Shown here in pieces: positions 31,313 through 34,828 of a DNA stretch of 34,828 bases (the first letter of the stretch is position 1; each line of letters begins with the position of its first letter). A program made the translations under genes and the position numbers. The stretch is taken from the IMG/VR virus record IMGVR_UViG_3300045777_000088, positions 1 through 34,828 of that record; one strand, 5' to 3'. Origin of the DNA: a virus. The notes under the pieces were generated by a model, which was given only the letters and a program-made list of their open reading frames with translations, was not told where the DNA came from and did not search any database.

Positions 31313-31533
31313 CGCTTCCAGCCGTTCATGATTTGGCTTACCGTGGCGGCCGGCTTGGGTTTGGGCGCTCGAGGCGTCGGCAGGACGGACGGCGGGCCGG
31401 TGATGGCGATGTCCTGGGGTTGCAAGCACAGATGATCCTGCCCGTGTTCCCACAACGCCCCGCAGCCGTCGCACATGCGCATGGGATGATTGCCGCCAAT
31501 CTTCCATGCCCGCCCGCCGACCTCAATCCACAT
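31303..31533 (-). CDS. Small zinc-finger-like protein, unknown
   Basis: This 76-residue protein starts at ATG 31533, which overlaps the end of the upstream nuclease gene by 11 bases. MRMCDGCGALWEHGQDHLC supplies Cys-x2-Cys and a distal His/Cys set suited to one zinc site. The second half is Pro/Lys-rich (PTPRAPKPKPAATV) and ends in a basic helix. The stop overlaps the large-terminase stop on the other strand by 10 bases. It may assist the adjacent nuclease or bind nucleic acid; no family is recognised. Confidence 0.6.
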   Translation of the reverse strand: MWIEVGGRAWKIGGNHPMRMCDGCGALWEHGQDHLCLQPQDIAITGPPSVLPTPRAPKPKPAATVSQIMNGWKRQA

Positions 31534-31927
31534 CGTCGATAGCCGATCCTTCGAGGGGTATTGCAGCTTGCCCATAAAGGGCGATATTGACGCGCTCCAA
31601 AAGCTCGCGCTGCGAACCGAATCTCGCGGCGAACTTCTTGGAGCCGTCCGCGAGGGAAGGACCGTAAAGCACATGCGCTTCGCGCCGGCCCATGCCTTTG
31701 GGGAGTTGGCCGCGATGATGATAGGAACCCAAGGGTAGGGTCGCCATGTGACCGCCGGAGAGGCGCCGGTAGCCGTTGTCGACGATGTGATGCACCTCGA
31801 CCCGCCCGCAGCCCTCGCGGCCGACCAGGTGGCACGCCACGCAGCCGTGCGCGACCAGGGCCTCGAACCTACGGATTTCAGCCTTGGTGGGCAACTGCCG
31901 CGGACCTTGGAGCGTAGGTACGGCCAA
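31523..31927 (-). CDS. Ref-like RecA-dependent HNH nuclease
   Basis: The protein has 134 residues and starts at TTG 31927, chosen because an in-frame stop lies about 35 bases upstream and PTKAEIRRFEALVAHGC matches the family's N-terminus. The core HGCVACHLVGREGCGRVEVH, HHIVDNGYRRLSGGH and PLGSYHHRG fits the phage P1 Ref/RecA_dep_nuc family: a zinc Cys pair, the HH of the HNH site, then a His-His-Arg segment. P1 Ref cuts DNA at RecA-made displacement loops and increases recombination. P1 Ref has a long basic N-terminal tail that is absent here. The phage thus has a RecA-dependent nuclease beside its own Red-type system. Confidence 0.8.
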   Translation of the reverse strand: MAVPTLQGPRQLPTKAEIRRFEALVAHGCVACHLVGREGCGRVEVHHIVDNGYRRLSGGHMATLPLGSYHHRGQLPKGMGRREAHVLYGPSLADGSKKFAARFGSQRELLERVNIALYGQAAIPLEGSAIDDVD

Positions 31928-32022
31928 TGTGCCGTGACAGCGCCAGCGGAATCTTGGCGATCATGGCGGACGCGGCTTTGCGTTCAGGGCTTTTGCTGCC
32001 GTGCGCCGCGATGCCAGTGGTT

Positions 32023-32604
32023 TCACGTTTCGGCCTGTAATGCCCCAGGAGCGGCGATCGGGGTCCGATCCATACCAGACTGGCCCCCCAAGCCGCTCTC
32101 AGCGCCTCCCGCGTCGGGAATTCGCGCCATGGCCTTTCCGAAAGCATCCAAGCACTCCCCAAGGGTCGGAGTCATGTCCTCGGCCCGGCAACCGTCCCAC
32201 CACTGGGCGAGTTCGCGGCAGGCGGCGCGGCGGGCCTCAAGGCGCAGATCGCCTTGGTAGCGGTCGACCAACCGCCGCTGGTGCAGGTAGGTCAGGAACA
32301 TGCTGTCGACCAGCAGGGAGCCCCAGGAGCGCTCCGGCAGGGTCTCGGCCGCCGGCGCGGCGACTTTGCGCGCCTTGTCCTTCACTTGGCGCCAGATCGA
32401 CCAGATTTCCGGCAGCCTGGGCAGTTTCACCGCCCCGCCGTCGCCCAAGCAATGCTCGACCACCCGGGCGAACTGGATAATCGACATCTTGCCCTGCAAC
32501 CCGTCCCAGTAGGTCTGCAACCGGGCCGGATCCGGCTTCACATCGAGGCCAATGCAGAGTTTCGTCATCAGGGCGTCAAAATCGGGCCGATCGGAGATGT
32601 TCAT
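32023..32604 (-). CDS. Putative replication-associated protein
   Basis: The protein has 193 residues and starts at an ATG that overlaps the stop of the upstream gene (ATGA); a longer frame upstream is a shadow. The N-terminal half is helical with ALMTKLCIGLDVKPDP, LQTYWDGLQGKMSIIQFARV and LPRLPEIWSIWRQVKDKA, a pattern reminiscent of phage helicase-loader or replication accessory proteins. The second half has WGSLLVDSMFLTYLHQRRLV and an amphipathic C-terminus. The neighbouring gene also looks replication-related. No named family is certain. Confidence 0.55.
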   Translation of the reverse strand: MNISDRPDFDALMTKLCIGLDVKPDPARLQTYWDGLQGKMSIIQFARVVEHCLGDGGAVKLPRLPEIWSIWRQVKDKARKVAAPAAETLPERSWGSLLVDSMFLTYLHQRRLVDRYQGDLRLEARRAACRELAQWWDGCRAEDMTPTLGECLDAFGKAMARIPDAGGAESGLGGQSGMDRTPIAAPGALQAET

Positions 32605-32912
32605 TCGCGGCCCTCCGCGATGAGCTCGGCCACCGTCTTGGCTTTCGTTGCCGCCGGGCCCAAATCCTCGAGGTACACCGCTTGCTCGAAAAACGATTGC
32701 GGTTTCATGACCAGTTCCGTCCCTGTTCGCCCGTTCGCATCGCACCAGGCTTTGTAGCGCCCGACCCCGGCCATGATCGTATCCCAAGTCTCGGTCAGCA
32801 AGGCTTTGCGGACGGCGAGCAGAAGGCGGAATCCTCCCCATCCGGCAGGCCCCGATCGTTTGGGATATGCAGTTTGCAGTTGTTCGTTCCAGTCTGGCGG
32901 CATTGCGTTCAT
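32601..32912 (-). CDS. Putative replication-initiation C-domain-like protein
   Basis: This 103-residue protein starts at ATG 32912, overlapping the upstream stop; a second ATG three codons later is possible. The segment PDWNEQLQTAYPKRSGPAGW, then WDTIMAGVGRYKAWCDANGR and GTELVMKPQSFFEQAVYLED, resembles the C-terminal domain of phage replication-organiser proteins, which often ends in a TxYV-KPQ-Fl pattern. Here that domain appears to stand alone without the usual N-terminal winged-helix part. It may work with the product of the next gene. Confidence 0.6.
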   Translation of the reverse strand: MNAMPPDWNEQLQTAYPKRSGPAGWGGFRLLLAVRKALLTETWDTIMAGVGRYKAWCDANGRTGTELVMKPQSFFEQAVYLEDLGPAATKAKTVAELIAEGRE

Positions 32913-33139
32913 GGCGCGTTCCCGAACAGATCGACGGTTTTTTGATGTCTTGCGGCTTTCCGATCAAGTTTCTGTTCGAATCTTGCTTTCGTTTCATCCG
33001 TGATTTGAAGTCCGATGACCTTCCATTTCCAGCCTTTCACCAAAGGCCAATCCAGTCCAATCGCTTGCACCTGATCTCGAGTCCATCCGCCTTGATTGCT
33101 TTGGTGCGCTTCGATCCAGTCTTTCGTAATTCTGAACAC
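32909..33139 (-). CDS. Small conserved-type phage protein, unknown
   Basis: The protein has 76 residues. The GTG at 33139 is chosen because AGGAG lies seven bases upstream; the frame opens earlier across a hairpin region that is unlikely to be coding. The sequence RITKDWIEAHQSNQGGWTRD, then VQAIGLDWPLVKGWKWKVIG, resembles a short domain seen in many phage genomes (a DW-x-GGWT-x-x-Q-x-x-AIG-x-x-WP pattern), function unknown to me. The C-terminus is a basic helix (RFEQKLDRKAARHQK). It is the first gene of the leftward early cluster, next to repeats that may control it. Confidence 0.65.
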   Translation of the reverse strand: MFRITKDWIEAHQSNQGGWTRDQVQAIGLDWPLVKGWKWKVIGLQITDETKARFEQKLDRKAARHQKTVDLFGNAP

Positions 33140-33151
33140 AGCGAAACTCCT

Positions 33152-33167
33152 GTTATAAAACCACCGA
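33152..33167. repeat. Direct repeat copy 1 (16 bp)
   Basis: GTTATAAAACCACCGA recurs at 33235-33250 with a single change (T to C at the fifth base). This copy lies directly upstream of the ribosome site of the leftward gene at 33139, so it may be an operator or part of its promoter. Confidence 0.75.
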
Positions 33168-33176
33168 TCTCGTATC

Positions 33177-33235
33177 CGGGTGGCGAGTTTGTCCCATCCA
33201 GACGCATGAGCCGTCAGGTTGGAACTCACCACCCG
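33177..33235. repeat. Long imperfect hairpin
   Basis: CGGGTGGCGAGTT (33177-33189) pairs with AACTCACCACCCG (33223-33235) with a single wobble or mismatch. Inside it, CCATCC can pair with GGTTGG (one mismatch) and GACG with CGTC. It sits between the two direct repeats. A 7-bp outer stem looks like a tRNA acceptor, but no D or T arm can be formed, so it is not called a tRNA. It could be a structured leader, an operator or an origin element. Confidence 0.65.
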
Positions 33236-33250
33236 TTACAAAACCACCGA
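33235..33250. repeat. Direct repeat copy 2 (16 bp)
   Basis: GTTACAAAACCACCGA is the second copy of the repeat at 33152-33167. It begins on the last base of the hairpin. The 83-base spacing equals about eight helical turns, compatible with one protein binding both copies. Confidence 0.75.
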
Positions 33251-33542
33251 GAGCCCTGTAGAGCCGAGTGAGCGGACAATGCAAGTTCCCGCTTCGGAAA
33301 GCACTTGTCGCGCCTTGCAGCGCTTATCGCGGGTCCCTTCCTTTCGTTCGAACCCTGCCGCTTTGCGAATCCGCACAGTAACGGCTTGCAACGTCATGCG
33401 ACCTGGCGGAATTGACCCCCATCGCGTGACGAACATCACGAAGCGCGGAAATGATTGCGGACTGGTGGGGAGGTTCGGTACGATTGCCTTGGACAGGCTA
33501 TGTGCCCGATCTCTTGCAGTGCTGTCATCACTTCAAGACTTC
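33251..33542. other. Stretch without a convincing gene
   Basis: No ORF here is convincing. A minus-strand ORF (33439 to 33236, 67 codons, basic) ends inside repeat copy 2 but lacks a good ribosome site. A GGTTCGAA string near 33350 (minus strand) is not part of a tRNA. The rightward transcript needed for the terminator at 33543 could start in this stretch, but no clear promoter is visible. Confidence 0.5.
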
Positions 33543-33580
33543 GACGGCCCGGGGGCGTTAACCCTCGGGCCGTTTTCATT
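33543..33580 (+). terminator. Rho-independent terminator, rightward
   Basis: ACGGCCCG pairs with CGGGCCGT, extended by GGG/CCC around a short loop, and is followed by TTTTCATTTCT. This is a strong rightward terminator. No obvious plus-strand gene precedes it, so it may end a small RNA or shield the promoter at 33661 from upstream transcription. Confidence 0.8.
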
Positions 33581-33660
33581 TCTACCCCTTCGTTTCGCCA
33601 AAATCAACACCCGCGTAAGATGCCGCTGACCATCGAATCAGCAATTGTGTTTGCCACCTG

Positions 33661-33690
33661 TTGACAAGCGCTGATTTCAAAGGTGATACT
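33661..33690 (+). promoter_or_regulatory. Strong sigma70-like promoter, rightward
   Basis: A perfect TTGACA (33661-33666) is followed after 18 bases by GATACT (33685-33690), or after 17 by TGATAC. Transcription would start near 33697, about 40 bases before the GTG of the first gene in the rightward cluster. It lies just past a terminator, as expected for an early promoter. Confidence 0.65.
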
Positions 33691-33738
33691 TCCTGACGTC
33701 AACAACAACCGGGGTGACGCCCCGAGAGGATGAAGATC

Positions 33739-33912
33739 GTGAGGAAACTCAAACTGGTGCTGGTGAATGAAACCAGCGGCGAATTGGACGTCATACCCTT
33801 TACCGAACCGAAGGATGACGAGAAACTGACCGAGAAGGTCATGGGTTTGATTTACGACCAGCGGTGGACCCTCAGCGTCGGGGATTCCATCAAGATCGAG
33901 GAACGCACGTGA
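33739..33912 (+). CDS. Small early protein, unknown
   Basis: The protein has 57 residues. The GTG at 33739 is chosen because GAGAGGA lies eight bases upstream; an ATG at 33730 would touch the ribosome site. The product has a strand-turn-strand N-terminus (KLKLVLVNETSGELDVIPF), a charged helix (DDEKLTEKVMGLI) and a C-terminal strand pair (WTLSVGDSIKIEE). It is the first gene after the promoter at 33661 and overlaps the next start (GTGA). Function is unknown. Confidence 0.65.
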   Translation: MRKLKLVLVNETSGELDVIPFTEPKDDEKLTEKVMGLIYDQRWTLSVGDSIKIEERT

Positions 33913-34424
33913 ACTTGCGCGACATGTCACGCCGCGAGGCATCCCAAGCGCTCGATGATGCGATCCGGGATATCTTCACCGCCCCACGGAGGGTCATCAC
34001 CATGAACAACCTGGACAAATTCTGCGGCGGCTGCGGCTATTTGCTGCCCGTTTGCCATTGCAATGATCCGGATCCGGAGAAGTTTGAGCCGCTGGCGCTT
34101 GATGGCGTTGAGGTTCGGGAGCCCGACGAGGATGACACCGAGCACCGCGGGCTGGTTGAGTTCGCGACCTTTCGGGAGGGGGAATTTGTCGAATCGATTT
34201 ACGTGACGCGCGATCACGCGGCGCACCTCGGGCGCGATCTTGCGCAGTTGCTGCAGCCGGTGAAATCGCAGCAATATCCGTCGACGATTCGCTTTGCGAT
34301 GGAATCGCTCAAGCAGTTGGCATCCTCGCTTGAACTTCAGCGGCACGACCTTTACGCGCAGGCTGTGATGGTGTTGTTCAACCACTTGCACGCAACGTTG
34401 GTTGCGAACGGGGATGCGCAATGA
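33909..34424 (+). CDS. Protein with N-terminal Cys/His cluster, unknown
   Basis: The protein has 171 residues from GTG 33909, coupled to the upstream stop with GAGGA nearby. An internal in-frame ATG at 34002 has an even better GGAGGG site and would give 140 residues, so two products are possible. After that ATG comes NLDKFCGGCGYLLPVCHCND, a Cys-rich knuckle able to hold zinc. An acidic linker follows, then VEFATFREGEFVESIYVTRD and long helices (AAHLGRDLAQLLQP, IRFAMESLKQLASSLELQRH). No family is recognised. Confidence 0.65.
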   Translation: MNLRDMSRREASQALDDAIRDIFTAPRRVITMNNLDKFCGGCGYLLPVCHCNDPDPEKFEPLALDGVEVREPDEDDTEHRGLVEFATFREGEFVESIYVTRDHAAHLGRDLAQLLQPVKSQQYPSTIRFAMESLKQLASSLELQRHDLYAQAVMVLFNHLHATLVANGDAQ

Positions 34425-34561
34425 GATGCGCAGGGGCCGGCGCGCCGTGGGAGTACGCCATCCTGCTCTGCGCCATAGCCCTGTGGATCGGCGCGCTGAT
34501 TATGTTTATTGACTGTCTGGTCGACATGTTTATCGATGCCACTATGAGGAAAAAGACATGA
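34421..34561 (+). CDS. Small single-span membrane protein
   Basis: This 46-residue protein, overlapping both neighbours by four bases (ATGA each side), begins [21 protein letters not shown] hydrophobic helix covers about residues 12-30 ([18 protein letters not shown]), followed by an acidic patch and a basic end (MRKKT), so one membrane span is likely. Small membrane proteins in early clusters often act on the host or exclude other phages; this is only a possibility. Confidence 0.6.
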   Translation: MRCAGAGAPWEYAILLCAIALWIGALIMFIDCLVDMFIDATMRKKT

Positions 34562-34828
34562 AATTGCACATTAAACACAAATTTACCGGAGCGGTGCTGT
34601 TTGAAGGCGATTTCGACACGCTCAAGGACTGCGTAGCGGCGGCGGCAAAAGCCCGCGCGGACCTGGCCGGCGCGGACCTGGCCGGCGCGGACCTGGCCGG
34701 CGCGGACCTGGCCGGCGCGAACCTGGCCGGCGCGAACCTGGCCGACGCGAACCTGGCCGGCGCGAACCTGGCCGACGCGGACCTGGCCGACGCGAACCTG
34801 GCCGACGCGAACCTGGTCGGCGCGAACC
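34558..34828 (+). CDS. Pentapeptide-repeat protein, 3'-truncated by window
   Basis: The ATG at 34558 has GAGGAAA upstream and overlaps the previous stop. The first ~33 residues are a small beta/helix start ([19 protein letters not shown]). From there to the window end the protein repeats A(D/N)LA(G/D), the pentapeptide-repeat motif that folds into a right-handed square beta helix. The DNA is a 15-base tandem repeat with only a few base changes between units, so copies have probably expanded recently. In other systems such proteins mimic DNA and bind gyrase, but many have no known function. Confidence 0.9.
   Translation, partial: MKLHIKHKFTGAVLFEGDFDTLKDCVAAAAKARADLAGADLAGADLAGADLAGANLAGANLADANLAGANLADADLADANLADANLVGAN

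Noticed and set aside
31297-31318. Hairpin across the convergent stops of the large terminase and the zinc-finger gene
   Set aside because: Only six base pairs with a ten-base loop and no T-tract, so not called as a terminator.
31961-32026. GTG-start ORF of 21 residues overlapping the end of the 193-residue gene
   Set aside because: Coupled by GTGA, but too short and of low complexity to support.
33177-33235. tRNA-like structure with a perfect 7-bp outer stem
   Set aside because: No D arm, anticodon arm or T arm with a TTC-type loop can be formed; the inner stem simply extends the outer one as a long hairpin.
33236-33439. Minus-strand ORF of 67 codons
   Set aside because: No convincing ribosome site, and it ends within a direct repeat. 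The composition is plausible but not enough to call a gene.

Overview
The window is a 34.8 kb piece of a tailed-phage genome, apparently a podovirus. GC content is high, genes are tightly packed, and stop/start codons overlap repeatedly as ATGA or GTGA. I saw no rRNA, tRNA, insertion sequence or CRISPR array. The best overall match from memory is the Burkholderia Bcep22-like type, which carries one gene of more than 12 kb for a virion-associated DarB-like protein next to a lambda-R-like endolysin and spanins. The host is probably a high-GC proteobacterium, but this rests on gene content only.

Layout. (1) 1-19766, plus strand: virion genes. These are a 5'-truncated tail/stabilisation protein, a collagen-like fibre with a LamG-type tip, a small structural protein, a sulfotransferase-like protein, two low-complexity putative ejection proteins, and a 4191-residue giant protein. 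The giant carries an intact GGDEF domain, an N6-adenine methyltransferase, an SF2 helicase, an HExxxH metallopeptidase-like segment and a long helical virion region. (2) 19763-21110, plus: endolysin, a small unknown protein and overlapping inner and outer spanins; no holin was recognised. (3) 21111-24467, minus: a lambda-Red-like operon (YqaJ exonuclease, Bet annealase, a coiled-coil partner, two small genes) behind a sigma70-like promoter. (4) 24553-31312, plus: small unknown genes, a DUF1064 protein, small terminase, an XF1762-family protein, small Pro-rich genes, an XRE regulator and the large terminase, which is interrupted by an intein. (5) 31303-33139, minus: a zinc-finger protein, a Ref-like RecA-dependent HNH nuclease and putative replication genes. 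(6) 33140-33738: a non-coding regulatory stretch with direct repeats, a long hairpin, a terminator and a promoter. (7) 33739-34828, plus: small early-type genes and the start of a pentapeptide-repeat protein.

The main discoveries concern genes nested in another frame. Inside the terminase intein, a complete HNH endonuclease with three extra Cys-pair zinc motifs is encoded in the +1 frame relative to the intein and terminase, while the intein frame stays open throughout and keeps all its splicing residues. Inside the giant gene, two linkers between domains also contain protein-like ORFs in the +1 frame. The second (10387-10674) has a far more typical codon pattern than the giant's own frame and ends just where the methyltransferase part begins. 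This suggests the giant gene arose by fusion of separate genes, with the small genes between them now read out of register as linkers.
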